64,000 nt of DNA from Acanthoscelides obtectus (lineage: Eukaryota > Arthropoda > Insecta > Coleoptera > Chrysomelidae), in NCBI GenBank assembly GCA_963669975.1, contig CAVLJG010000005.1:47258815-47322814 (forward strand), written 5' to 3'. The notes under the pieces were generated by a model. That model did no database searches. It saw nothing but the letters and a program-made list of their open reading frames with translations, and had not been told where the DNA came from. How positions within the stretch are numbered: position 1 is the stretch's first letter; each line of letters opens with the position of its first letter. A program made the translations under genes and the position numbers. This document shows positions 58,501-64,000 of the stretch, piece by piece.

Positions 58501-59523
58501 CTTATATAGTTCTTCTATTAAACAACTTTCCATTTTTGTTTTGACACCCTGTATATATATTTTAAGTGTTCACGTGATTTTTATTATATCGTCAAATTCC
58601 CTTAGTACATTAAAGACGAATTAGTTTTCGTAAGCTGGTGCGAGCGGGCGTACCCACAGGGACTCAGGCACCAAACTTTAACACTCTGTATCACCAATAG
58701 GAAGCATTTCTGGGCTTTGCGCCCATTGGAACTTTTGATCAGCAAAACATGAGCTATCACGATATGCATTTAAAATTGAACGGTGGTCAAATTCCATATT
58801 TTATATTTTGTTCCTGGTACTTTGCTAAAATAACTTTTATTGCAAATTTAAATTACCTCTAAATACTTTGATTGGGGTGTATTTATTGCAATTTGATAGT
58901 ATTCTCATAAACTTTTTAATAATACTCTTTGCAGGGTTTAAACCTTCGAATCTTCTTCCTTTCACTTTATTTGACAAAGTTTCTTGCATTAACGCTCTAC
59001 TTTTTGTGTAAATTATTATATCATTCATTTCAGCTACAGATTTTAAGTTTACAGTGTGTTACGGAATGTCAAAAATGAAAGGGCTTTCGAAAATCGATTT
59101 AGATATGAGATGAATTTTCGTGCACGCAAATGCTTTGGCAGAGGTCAGATTAGGATTATAAAAAATTATTTTCTTACATCATTTTGACGACTTGCAATTA
59201 TTCACAAAAATCTATATTTATCTACCCCGAAACAATTTTTTGTCATGATCCTTGTTCAACAGTTTTCTTTTTTGTTGTTCGAGTTTTCTTTTTTCATAGA
59301 AAAGGGAAATTGAGATGCAACAAAAACTCGAGCTAGAAGAAGAAACATGCTCCGAACTAAAGCAGGTGTTCGCAAGCCTTCAACAACAAGTAGACTTTAA
59401 GAGAGAGAAATTGAAACGACTGAACAACAAGCTCCAGTCGATTAGGCAAGAAATAAAGGATAACCACGAAGTTTACGTCAAAGATCGACAAGAAATTGAA
59501 GAGGCCAATGATGAAGCAGCATT
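30559..59523 (+). CDS. Klp68D: Kinesin-2 motor subunit, KIF3B/Klp68D class (3' end outside window)
   Basis: Plus-end microtubule motor of heterotrimeric kinesin-2 (intraflagellar and axonal transport). Exons: 30559-30594, 30649-30842, 37020-37274, 47886-48090, 53373-53707, 55927-56281, 59300-59523; all borders are GT-AG and phases agree. The motor domain shows VQVIVRCRPLSEKE, P-loop GQTGTGKT, switch I NEHSSRSH, switch II DLAGSER and IPYRDSKLTRLLQDSLGGN. The neck reads AKSIKNTPVKNED. An acidic hinge and coiled coil follow (GGKNIVD; LELEEETCSELKQVFASLQQ; KLKRLNNKLQSIRQEI). These stalk motifs match KIF3B better than KIF3A. The linker between neck and GGKNIVD is shorter than in mammals. Globular tail exons were not found before 64,000. 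Introns of 6.2 and 10.6 kb are filled with repeats and a nested receptor gene. Confidence 0.94.
31430..31860 (+). repeat. Two tandem-like copies of the ATGACATGTACATC repeat
   Basis: Units at 31,430-31,520 and 31,680-31,860 share ATGAGATATTAT, GATGTTATATGACATGTACA and CACAAAAAACCATGTCACTC. The second continues with TGTAACTTGAGAAGTGCAGC, linking it to the repeats at 27.8, 35.3 and 48.3 kb. Confidence 0.6.
32433..34990 (+). mobile_element. Jockey-like LINE, degenerate (KIF3B intron 2)
   Basis: An endonuclease-type ORF at 32433-33377 reads ICGINSNIDAVHQYLQSN, FLAETKISES, DILWLRLNS, CCLYRSPSDHNWDD, VLLGDFNDHNLLWLG and SSLLDLFLTTH, the apurinic endonuclease pattern of LINEs. RT remnants follow across frames with many stops: NKASGPDLIPVIVLERCA (33,700), PIPKKG and YNYRPITL (33,850-33,900), QYGFRQGTS (33,990), VALDITKAFDQL (34,080). 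The C-terminal region 34,527-34,979 reads LLTLYKTQIRPSLEYCSNIW. Several in-frame stops and frameshifts mean it is inactive. It is plus-oriented, the same as the host gene. Confidence 0.8.
35300..35420 (+). repeat. Copy of the ATGACATGTACATC repeat (3' part)
   Basis: Contains GCATTTCGATGAAATTTTTA, AAAGCTTTGTAGTTTTTCAG and TCCAGTGGCAGCAGA, the same order as in the minus strand of 27.9 and 48.4 kb. It is preceded by a poly-C tract at 35,292-35,301. Stretch 34,991-35,299 holds no recognised gene. Confidence 0.5.
35690..35960 (-). repeat. Unclassified interspersed repeat, copy 3 (TCAAGTAGGTTGACT family)
   Basis: On the minus strand it reads TCAAGTAGGTTGACTC, then CAACGCCGTTATCAGTTCAC, CTGAGAAAAAAGTCAA and CATACAATTAGTCCATAG. 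The flank 35,890-35,950 (TCTACTTTAATTGGATATCT) matches 47,095-47,150, so this family extends beyond the shared core. Confidence 0.5.
36270..36412. repeat. 50-bp-arm palindrome beside a (TA)n tract
   Basis: GACATATACAAGCTCAAATT (36,283) is matched inverted at 36,375-36,394; the arms total about 50 bp with an AT-rich loop. A (TA)n microsatellite follows at 36,413-36,481. Confidence 0.75.
36483..36776 (+). repeat. R-unit repeat, copy 1
   Basis: About 240 bp (36,536-36,776) shared with 48,672-48,918 (plus) and 51,405-51,655 (minus); landmarks GGTTACACCCG, GTGTATCTACTTTTGTGG, CGAGCCTGATGAAG and TTGCGGATTTTGCCCATTAT. Just upstream, 36,483-36,530 is an inverted copy of the unit's own right end. The ORFs here are the repeat itself. 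Confidence 0.75.
37399..37705 (-). mobile_element. Possible solo LTR
   Basis: Read on the minus strand the segment starts TGGAACAATGAG and ends TTCGTTACA. It has AATAAATATGGACGCC and TAATAAATCATAC and a moderately GC-rich middle, a Gypsy-like LTR pattern. No target duplication is visible (TATAT against GTCAC), so the boundaries and the call are tentative. Confidence 0.35.
37720..39000. repeat. Diverged repeat array with inverted end (KIF3B intron 3)
   Basis: Units recur at irregular spacing of about 140-180 bp, each with CGTTTTTCCATC-type words, TTTTTCCACC and GGTCACATGTAGATAG (for example 38,340, 38,520 and 38,660). The segment 37,980-38,190 reappears inverted at 38,780-38,990 (TGAAATGATTTTTCAGGGTC against its inverse near 38,830). 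No coding sequence is seen. The type is unknown. Confidence 0.65.
39285..39435 (+). pseudogene. THAP zinc-finger domain fragment
   Basis: The frame at 39,167-39,535 contains RDPKITEKWQRLMKSDN followed by SPKSNSYWCEDHF, matching the second half of a THAP domain (Trp, Lys/Ser spacing, C-x2-H ligand pair, then HF). The N-terminal C-x(2-4)-C half is missing or diverged. It may come from a P-element/THAP9-like transposon or a captured exon. It is not connected to any neighbouring exon by a clear splice pattern. Confidence 0.55.
40070..40870 (-). mobile_element. LINE reverse-transcriptase remnant (minus strand)
   Basis: The minus strand near 40,720-40,640 reads KFVVFADDTTILCHDTDINGI, containing the FADD active-site box of non-LTR reverse transcriptases. 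Weakly recognisable text lies on both sides, with stops. Stretches 39,540-40,070 and 40,870-41,330 hold no recognised gene. Confidence 0.6.
41337..43188 (-). pseudogene. Divergent ionotropic receptor (IR), intron-free, one frameshift
   Basis: Chemosensory ligand-gated channel related to ionotropic glutamate receptors, about 615 codons. I place the start at ATG 43188 (MLPLLILSQVFYCNAK, a signal peptide), although the frame is open upstream to 43410. Order: a long extracellular N-terminus; S1 (IKVMYKPNPPYT, PPKGIDMEILDTVGEK, CDIAIGGISF); M1 (LLTYAVLFIMAVTSWYL); a weak pore segment; M3 (YFVGLVILFSVQMSIFHNSL); S2 (LEDVFEGGLKTYFLAD); M4 (PIFILHVYSLTFTIIVFIGE). The frame breaks near 41,660 (ERAS against FFSTNML) and continues to TGA/TAA at 41337. 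It lies antisense inside KIF3B intron 3. Either a recent pseudogene or a sequencing error; otherwise it looks intact. Confidence 0.85.
43600..43803 (-). other. Possible signal-peptide exon or remnant upstream of the IR
   Basis: The 73-codon frame begins MNASLYSNSVD, has a hydrophobic run FTFFLSMFYII, then CDNIILPALATQFKEEKCI, which resembles the start of an IR amino-terminal domain. It is not in frame with the IR at 43188 and no splice pair is clear. It may be a decayed second IR start or chance. Confidence 0.3.
44290..44400 (+). repeat. Unclassified interspersed repeat, copy 4 (TCAAGTAGGTTGACT family)
   Basis: Reads CGTCAAGTGGGTTGACTCTA, then CACGTAATGCCGTCATCAGT, aligning with 20,340-20,395 and, inverted, with 35,830-35,880. 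Stretch 43,804-44,289 shows no gene. Confidence 0.55.
44895..45035. repeat. Hairpin-forming repeat with GAACGACGTTTTGGCCCC end
   Basis: CTCTTTATTGAACGACGTTT (44,899) is matched inverted by AAAAGTCGTTCAATAAAGAG (45,012-45,031). The words ACGTCGTTCAATAAAGAG and ATCGTTGGGGCCAAAACG resemble the ends of Penelope-like retroelements. That assignment is inference. Confidence 0.45.
45235..45420. repeat. Imperfect inverted repeat, arms about 55 bp
   Basis: Left GTAATGTGTACGAGAGAGAA (45,236) pairs with right TTGTCTCTCATACACATTAC (45,400-45,419), and ATGTATGTTAGAAAGAG pairs with CTCTCTAACACACGTAT. The loop is about 70 bp. Probably a small foldback element. Confidence 0.6.
45452..46792 (-). mobile_element. 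Tc1/mariner-superfamily element with DUF4817-type transposase
   Basis: A 1,341-bp element with inverted ends of about 25 bp (GTCCGTCAGAAAGAACGCAT at both ends) and a TA target duplication at 45450-45451 and 46793-46794. Inserted in KIF3B intron 3, minus orientation. The left end reads CAGGATCC and the right end CAGGGTCC. Confidence 0.9.
45498..46730 (-). pseudogene. Mariner-like transposase (DUF4817 helix-turn-helix), decayed
   Basis: The N-terminal block 46,690-46,440 reads QIGESVVRTQREFRVHF and DRNTILRWVETFNTTGNV, the DUF4817 helix-turn-helix. A frameshift near 46,440 leads to LGIHASSVRRIL and then the DDE core in 46,344-45,853: FMSDETYFHLHGFVNKQNYRYW (first Asp), then SYFFQDDGETTTVYSERYI. 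The last catalytic box region (QHLTQLALRWTF) runs out of frame at 45853. The C-terminus at 45,698-45,530 is LKEEIRREVIQI and GHMADVNF, typical of this family. At least two frameshifts are present. Confidence 0.85.
47178..47847. mobile_element. MITE ending 38 bp before KIF3B exon 4
   Basis: A 670-bp segment with inverted ends of about 23 bp (CAGCGTGTCGTCAAAGTTGG against CAAGGTGTCCTGAAAGTTGG) and flanking TA at 47176-47177 and 47848-47849. It has no transposase and is non-autonomous. Its right end is 38 bp from the exon 4 start at 47886, so the remaining polypyrimidine tract and acceptor come from only the last few tens of bases. Confidence 0.75.
48320..48520 (-). repeat. Copy of the ATGACATGTACATC repeat (3' part)
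   Basis: The minus strand reads GGATTTCGATGAAATTTTCA, AACAATGTTACTTATATGAA, GCATTGTAATTTTTGAAAAT and CAGTTCAGTGGCGGCAGAGA, aligning with 27.8-28.0 kb and 35.3-35.4 kb. Confidence 0.55.
48672..48918 (+). repeat. R-unit repeat, copy 2
   Basis: Shares the full unit with 36,536-36,776 and, inverted, 51,405-51,655. It ends at a short (TA)n tract (48,919-48,932). It contains GGGCCTGATGAAGCC followed by ATAAATACGT. Confidence 0.8.
48933..49491. repeat. Foldback element A, about 220-bp arms
   Basis: Ends TAGGTGAAAAATTAAAGCTT (48,933) and its inverse at 49,472-49,491. The arms 48,933-49,155 and 49,270-49,491 are near-identical, around a loop of about 115 bp. The right arm contains CTGATGA (49,371), a short ATGG/CCAT stem and GAAA (49,395-49,398). 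It is followed by the linker ACTGGTCTAGACGACAATGA and a (TA)n tract. Confidence 0.9.
49525..49560. repeat. (TA)n microsatellite, left of Tc1
   Basis: Uninterrupted TA repeats that directly abut the Tc1 end at 49,561; TA repeats also follow the other end at 51,197. Confidence 0.95.
49561..51196 (+). mobile_element. Tc1-like element inserted in a (TA)n tract
   Basis: 1,636 bp. Imperfect inverted ends: left CCAGCCCCTTCCCACTTCAG, right CGAGCCCCTACCCACTTCAG (inverted). Flanks are TA repeats, so the TA duplication cannot be dated. The transposase is degenerate. It lies in KIF3B intron 4. Confidence 0.85.
49903..50940 (+). pseudogene. Tc1-like transposase, degenerate
   Basis: The N-terminal helix-turn-helix reads FFNSGKSNSEIATVLDLSRY, then KPRYVKKSIITNADRRALRR. 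The catalytic core shows WSDEARFEV (first Asp, 50,390), QDDAACHTSKKAIKWM (second Asp, 50,665) and SSSPDLSPIETLWHEIKK (the D-x-N/S-P-I-E region, 50,745). The C-terminus reads LVNTMPQRISAVIKNKGD. Stops, for example before QDDAACH (TAA at 50,662), and frame changes make it inactive. Confidence 0.82.
51211..51317. repeat. Foldback element B, deleted copy
   Basis: 107 bp with the same ends as foldback A (TAGGTGAAAAACTAAAGCTT and its inverse). It keeps about 85 bp of the left arm and then the terminal inverse. The same linker ACTGGTCTAGACGACAATGA follows at 51,318 and then (TA)n, as for copy A. Confidence 0.88.
51405..51655 (-). repeat. R-unit repeat, copy 3 (inverted)
   Basis: Inverted copy of 48,672-48,918: GCGGAGAAAGGTATATAACA, GGGCAAAATCCGCAAAAAGG and CTTCATCAGGCCCGAAGTGA. 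With copy 2 it brackets the foldback-Tc1-foldback block. Confidence 0.8.
51650..52524. repeat. Long foldback with about 320-bp arms
   Basis: Ends contain TTTGAGAGATACAGGGTGTC (left) and its inverse at 52,497-52,516. The arms 51,650-51,985 and 52,195-52,524 match closely (GAAACAAGAATCCGTTATTT, GCCACTTACAGCACTATTTC, TTGTGCTACCCTGTTTACAA and their inverses). The loop is about 210 bp. No coding sequence was found. The ACAGGGTG end resembles mariner-derived MITEs. Confidence 0.88.
52625..53053. mobile_element. MITE with about 47-bp TIRs and TA duplication
   Basis: Ends CAGGGTGGCCCATCCATGTG (52,625) and its inverse to 53,053. TA lies on both sides (52623-52624, 53054-53055). The TIR extends through GGAATATTACTCATAAAC. 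It lies about 320 bp before KIF3B exon 5. Confidence 0.9.
54380..55280 (-). mobile_element. LINE reverse-transcriptase remnant (KIF3B intron 5)
   Basis: The minus strand reads QRGFMKGRSTTSN near 55,090, then DVIHMDFSKAFDK (RT block with the first catalytic Asp) near 55,000. The C-terminal part, 54,651-54,385, reads ESKDLEITFSCRSDFWSSVH and ATGILGFIMRNCRCF, usual for CR1/Jockey-type LINEs. Stops and frame changes mean it is inactive. Confidence 0.65.
56540..58100 (-). mobile_element. LINE, 5'-truncated, copy 2 (KIF3B intron 6)
   Basis: The left 850 bp align with 23,940-24,545 in the same orientation. Minus-strand RT text lies at 57,980-57,700: FIDLQNAFNTIDH, LSKLEHIGIRHTPHKLFYL and RKHKVKIKNTT, the palm and following region of a non-LTR RT. 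Frames are interrupted. The 3' end appears to be near 56,540. Confidence 0.65.
58160..58570. other. Repeat-like stretch with CACCCTG ends
   Basis: GCAGCACCCTGATAAG (58,221), GCAGCACCCTGTGTAT (58,418) and GACACCCTGTATATAT (58,540) look like ends of the ACAGGGTG MITE family. I cannot pair them into a complete element. Confidence 0.35.
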
Positions 59524-59759
59524 GTAAGTACGGTCATAATAATAGAACATCACTAAGAATGCATTTTGTTATGAAACCTGTAAGGCTGAGGTCACACTGG
59601 TAATGTTAGGCTTAACGGTAGGCGGTAAGCTACATGCGAACCAAAGTAGAGATCCAGAAAAAAGTAAGGCTGGTGTCTCCAGAATAATTAATAATGCATA
59701 GATTTTTTTAACTTCCCGTCAAATATTTACGTAAGTACAGAATGTGTGAAAATATTCTA

Positions 59760-60310
59760 AAATGTAGAAATGATTCACTTTGGCTCAGTATGACCGCCTT
59801 GACTATAGCATTGAGACGGTCCAAAAATGAATCACAAGCTGCCCAAATGTGACTTGACGATATTTTGGCTCACTAATGGACAATGGCTTTCCCAGTGTCT
59901 CGAGACTGGTGTATATGTATTTTCTAGCTCGGACCTTGCTCTCAAAAATGGCCCAGATAGAATAATCCATTGGATTTGCGTCGGATGAATTCGAGAGCCA
60001 TTGTGTGGTCAAAAGTTCGGAACGTTGTTTTTCAGCCATTCTTGGTTCATTCGCGCTGTGTGAGACGGCGCCTAGTCTTGTCGATGTCGATGGCCTGCTG
60101 CCGAAATGTTTGTCTGCCCACGGCTTCAAAGCAGCCTCCAGAATACTTTACCGATAGTATGTCGCATTTATTTTGACGCCAGTTTCAATGAAAGCGATTG
60201 GAGAGTGCCCATCCGCGGTTACAGCGGCCCAAACCATTATTTGTGGCGCGTGCTGCTTTCGGGTGACCAACCGGTGGCTCAAATTCTCGTAAGCACGTTC
60301 GTTTAAGTGA
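59760..60310 (-). pseudogene. Mariner-like transposase fragment
   Basis: The minus strand reads APQIMVWAAVTADGHSPIAF (60,245-60,185), YYRYSILEAALKPWADKHFG, then TTQWLSNSSDANPMDYSIW and KVRARKY. This is the second Asp region and the P-D-x-N-P-x-D-Y-x-W box of mariner-class transposases. No N-terminus or inverted ends were found. It lies just after the last KIF3B exon in the window. Confidence 0.7.
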
Positions 60311-60910
60311 ACCCTCTATCGTTTTGAGAGTTTACAAATTGCTCAATTAGAAAAAATTATAATAAATATACAGGGTGTTGATAAAGTATGTAGACAAACT
60401 TTAACCATCGAATCCTTGGTCAATTTGAAGACGAAATTTCCATATGAACATCATAAAGTTCATCAAATGATTTGATTCACATACGAAAGTACGAAAAGAA
60501 TCTTTTCTCACTCTTCCGCAAAACTTTAAAGGACCCAGAAGTATGTCGATTTTGCAGCAATGGGTGAATCCAAAACCGCCTATTTCTTCTTCTTATTCGC
60601 CATCTCCATATCAAGTACATGGCTAGTACTTTCTTCTTCCACGATGTGTCCATTTCAAATAGCTAGCCTCAACTGAATAGTCAAAATACGGGAGCGCCGC
60701 GCGGCCCGCGCCTGACGAAACCTACCTCGCGTGAAAATATCACGCTTATCATGTTAAAAGGCCGTAATACCGTAAATACATATTTCATTCATGGAAATGT
60801 CTGTATTTATTCTTAATTAAATATTTAAAAGTGCAATGTCATGGATTTAAACGTCGCATGACTGGTCATATGATTAAACTTTTAGTTAGGTTTCTGTCGA
60901 GTTTTTGACA

Positions 60911-61279
60911 TATACCCTATTTCACGAGTATCCATCACGTTTTGACGTCTACTGAGGTGAACAGCTGATTAGCAAGTGACATTTTTGTGTTATTGTGCAG
61001 CGTTGGCTATAATGAATCGGGTGTAAATCTAGCAAAAATTTGTTTGTAGCGTTTTGTTTTTGTATGCAAATGAACTTTTCAAAATAAAAGAGCTTTTAGC
61101 AAGTACAAAATGGATCTATAGCTTACAAAAAACCAAAACAAAATATGGCTCTGTCTACCTGGCATTGACGGATCCGTCAGAATTAGGCGTTCTTTGCCGA
61201 TATGGAGAATTTTTAAATATATATTACTAGATAACCAGCTGCCATTCTACCGTGATGGATACTCATGATATTAGGTATA
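60911..61279. mobile_element. MITE-like element with about 28-bp imperfect TIRs
   Basis: Left ACGAGTATCCATCACG (60,923) is matched inverted by CGTGATGGATACTCAT (61,249-61,264). The similarity extends outward to TATACC and GGTATA, consistent with a TA duplication. No ORF. Confidence 0.65.
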
Positions 61280-62314
61280 TCATGTGATTACAAAGTAATT
61301 ATAGGTTATGTTTATTACCATGTTACCTATATACCAGGAGAATCTACGGCAATGCTGTTCGTGCAGTAAAAACAACCCCGAAACTTGACGCCTGGAGTAC
61401 CAGCGTTGCTTTGACAGGGTTGCCATGTTCGGGGATTTTCCTCCAAATTTGGGGGATGTTTACTTGGGGAATTTTTTAGGAAAGTAATGTCTTTGGGAAA
61501 TCACACGTTTCTCGGATATGAAACATCCTCCCGCTCTTTGAACTAAACTTAACCCTTTCCATTAATTAATTTTGATTTGGGGAATGTTTTTTGAAAAAGT
61601 AGCAATTCTGAGAAATATTTTTCGTTGTTCTGGTGAAATTCTGTCGACCCATCTGGCAACGTTGTGCTTTTACAAATTTGCCATATGAACACTTCGCTTA
61701 CTTCAAAATCGGCACGGCTGTTATGTAAAAAACCTATAAAACGTAAAAAAACAACAAAATGTCATCTTGCAGACTAGGTAGTTTTTAGGGTGCAAAAAGT
61801 TCATTCCACGTTTGCTCGCTATGATCGATCTGAGCGTCCATCTATGGAGGAATTACTCAACTACACTCATTGTTGGTTGCAGAGATCAAGTATATCTTTT
61901 GTGAAGCCGAGTAGTCTGTAGTGTTTATCTCTGAGAAGATGTGCACACACTCACATACTGTCCTGCTCTTTTGTTGTCCCTCCACCACCCCTGTTTCAGG
62001 CAACCTCAAACCTTGCGGAGTCCTACAGAAATTAAGTTATAAACCTGAGTTTCAATAATAAATTGAAAAATAAATATCTGTATTTTGCGTTCATCGTCGT
62101 GATACTGGAACACGCATTAATAATTTATTGTAGCAAATGTTGTACCAAACAACTGACGAAAACAAAATACCAGGAATTTTTTGATTTTTCATACTGATAA
62201 CAACGATAAGGTTTAATCTGTATCGTGGGTGATCTGAATGAAGAAAGGTCGATTTCTGTGAAGTTAAATAAGAAAGTATTTTGCGAGTTTGTTTTTAGTT
62301 ATTTATTAATAAAA

Positions 62315-62388
62315 ATGACACATGTGTACACTAATGAGGAATTAGTGGACATTGTGTTAGCTTACGGAGAAGCAGGGCAAAATTCGTA
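62315..62388 (+). pseudogene. Transposase N-terminal scrap (DUF4817-like)
   Basis: MTHVYTNEELVDIVLAYGEA matches the first helix of DUF4817-type transposases of the kind at 45.5-46.8 kb. It stops at TAA 62,387-62,389. A CACCCTGTATA element end follows at 62,432, suggesting an internally deleted copy. No partner end was identified. Confidence 0.5.
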
Positions 62389-62439
62389 ACAGTGCATATG
62401 TGGTTAAAATTTGTCGGATAAGTTGTGAAACACCCTGTA

Positions 62440-64000
62440 TATTGTCCTTCCTGAAGACAGGTTATCTTCAAAGTTATAAATTACGATTTTTTCCGTTTTT
62501 TGTGTTTTCAAAAACTTTGAGGAGCATTACGGGAAATCACCACCGCGCACGCGTTGTGTGCAGTTAAGCCACTTTCACAGAAAAAAATTAGGAATGACGC
62601 ATCACCAAATATTTTCGCAATGCCTCACATCTAGGCGCTGATTTGTATTTTCTATTGACATCGCAAAATGAATTTCTATAAATTTTAAATGACTGGAAAT
62701 AAAAATAATGTAATAACCTATCCACTTTCATAAATATTCATGTCTGTATCATATGTTCTCACCTGTTTCTTCACCAACCAGGGATTTTCTCTTCTAATCA
62801 TTTTTGAAATTCAGCAAATTTGAATATGTCATGTACAGAATTAATAAGAAAAAGTATATTCACAACTCATTTCTAGCTTTGAGTCTCAAGTAAGTGTATT
62901 TGAGATAAGAAACCAATGGAATTATCATCAACACATTATTAGCACCCAAATCCTCGCTATGCATCTATGCACTGCCGTTTCTTTCTAGCTATAGTATACA
63001 ACTTACAGCTTAGACCTCCAGTAATGCCATTTCTGAAGCAGATTTCACATCACATCAAAACCAAACATTGATAACTGAAGCATCATGACGTTTAGGCAAC
63101 ATGTACAAACGAGTTCACAACAAGTGCTAGTGCTAAAAGTTAACATCTTGCAGAAAAACCTACATAATGTCACAAAAAGCAATATAATGTCAAAAAAGTT
63201 CGACATAATGTTACTTTTCAAGATACGTAATACCCGTGCTTGAATCTGCAGGTTTTTTTATTGATAAAACTTTATTTTTATGAATGTTAAATAATAGTAG
63301 AATGCATTATCGTTGGGTTGCCTCTGTCAGGCATTGTATACAGGTTGAGTCACAAGTCGTGATCAAAAATGAAACATCATTCACAGGACCGCATTTTAAG
63401 GGGGGGTCTTCTATGTAACATGTTTTCCTCGAGGGCTTCATTAAACAGATACGGGCTGTTAAAGTTTAAAAATAAAAAACATTTTTTGAATATCTTCAAA
63501 ACCGTCAACTGGAATGAACTAAAATTTGGTTTGTGGACATGCAAAAGTCTTTACTTAAAATTAACGTGCAGCAGTAACGGATATACAGGGGATTAGTGGC
63601 ATAATTTTTCCAGTACGCCACTGTACTGTTTTTTTTTTCGAAATGATCAATTTTTCGAATTTTACCTTCAATTTGCTACAGATAATTGCTCTACTTACTA
63701 CTGCTTTTTCCTATTTGTTATACGGTTGTTATCGTTACTACTACATTTTTTGTTATTGTTGTAAAAGTCAAGTCAATAGTTTCTTTTTTAGTTAGGACGC
63801 AAAAGTACAAACTATCATTCAACCTGCGTATCTCAACTAGGATTGCTCACCTGGAGGAGGAACTCAATTTATAGCCTGTAGGCTGAAAACGAGATATTGA
63901 TTAGGATCACCTCGGACACAATATAAAGCCCCCCTCACAGGTATGTCCTCGAAAGCAAATATTAGTTACCTCGTTTGGTATCTTGCTATAATGTTGGTCT
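62440..64000. other. No recognised feature
   Basis: AT-rich DNA with no conserved ORF. TATACAGGTTGAGTCAC (63,338) and ACGGATATACAGGGG (63,577) resemble MITE ends. The frame at 63,686-63,874 has no recognisable domain and I do not link it to KIF3B. Stretch 61,280-62,314 also holds nothing I can name. Confidence 0.5.

Noticed and set aside
63686..63874. Short ORF ending HLEEELNL considered as the KIF3B tail exon
   Set aside because: No similarity to the LIIENFIP-type tail and no matching splice phase from the donor at 59,524.

Overview
This is a window of AT-rich insect nuclear DNA; a beetle-like genome is a guess. The evidence is two conserved spliced animal genes, a divergent ionotropic receptor typical of arthropods, and a dense load of insect-type transposons. 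I see no bacterial operon, CRISPR array, rRNA or tRNA gene.

Layout. Positions 1-20,148 are almost entirely nested transposons. Three PIF/Harbinger elements are present (1-~1,370 partial; 10,176-12,671; 12,675-20,145). The second and third abut and share one TTA target triplet. The third was split inside its MADF exon by a DIRS-type tyrosine-recombinase retrotransposon (13,131-17,639). A pogo-like transposase (1,371-6,846) was split by a ZMYM/TTF-type hAT element (1,858-5,990) with an 8-bp target duplication. Fragments of another hAT, another DIRS-like element and a LINE fill 6,847-10,060.

Positions 20,841-59,523 carry two host genes in divergent orientation. An importin subunit alpha of the KPNA1/5/6 (Kap-alpha1) class lies on the minus strand: 8 coding exons, 531 aa, complete. 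A kinesin-2 motor subunit of the KIF3B/Klp68D class lies on the plus strand: 7 coding exons seen, with the 3' end missing from the window. Their coding starts are about 950 bp apart. Intron 3 of the kinesin gene (10.6 kb) holds an antisense, intron-free ionotropic receptor gene with one frameshift near its 3' end.

The introns hold LINE remnants, Tc1 and mariner-family elements, MITEs and many long inverted repeats (foldbacks), several inserted in (TA)n microsatellites. The block at 48.67-51.66 kb is a near-symmetric composite: an outer inverted repeat pair, two foldback copies and a central Tc1 element. Positions 59.5-64 kb hold transposase fragments, a MITE and unassigned DNA.

How parts relate. 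The host genes are a nuclear-import adaptor and a ciliary/axonal transport motor; apart from a possible shared promoter interval, nothing in the sequence links their functions. The most unusual structures are the exon-interleaved opposite-strand gene pair in all three Harbinger elements, the DIRS internal complementary region that records a circle junction, and the density of hairpin-forming repeats in introns. I did not find a clearly new cellular system. All family names rest on my reading of motifs; no database search was run.
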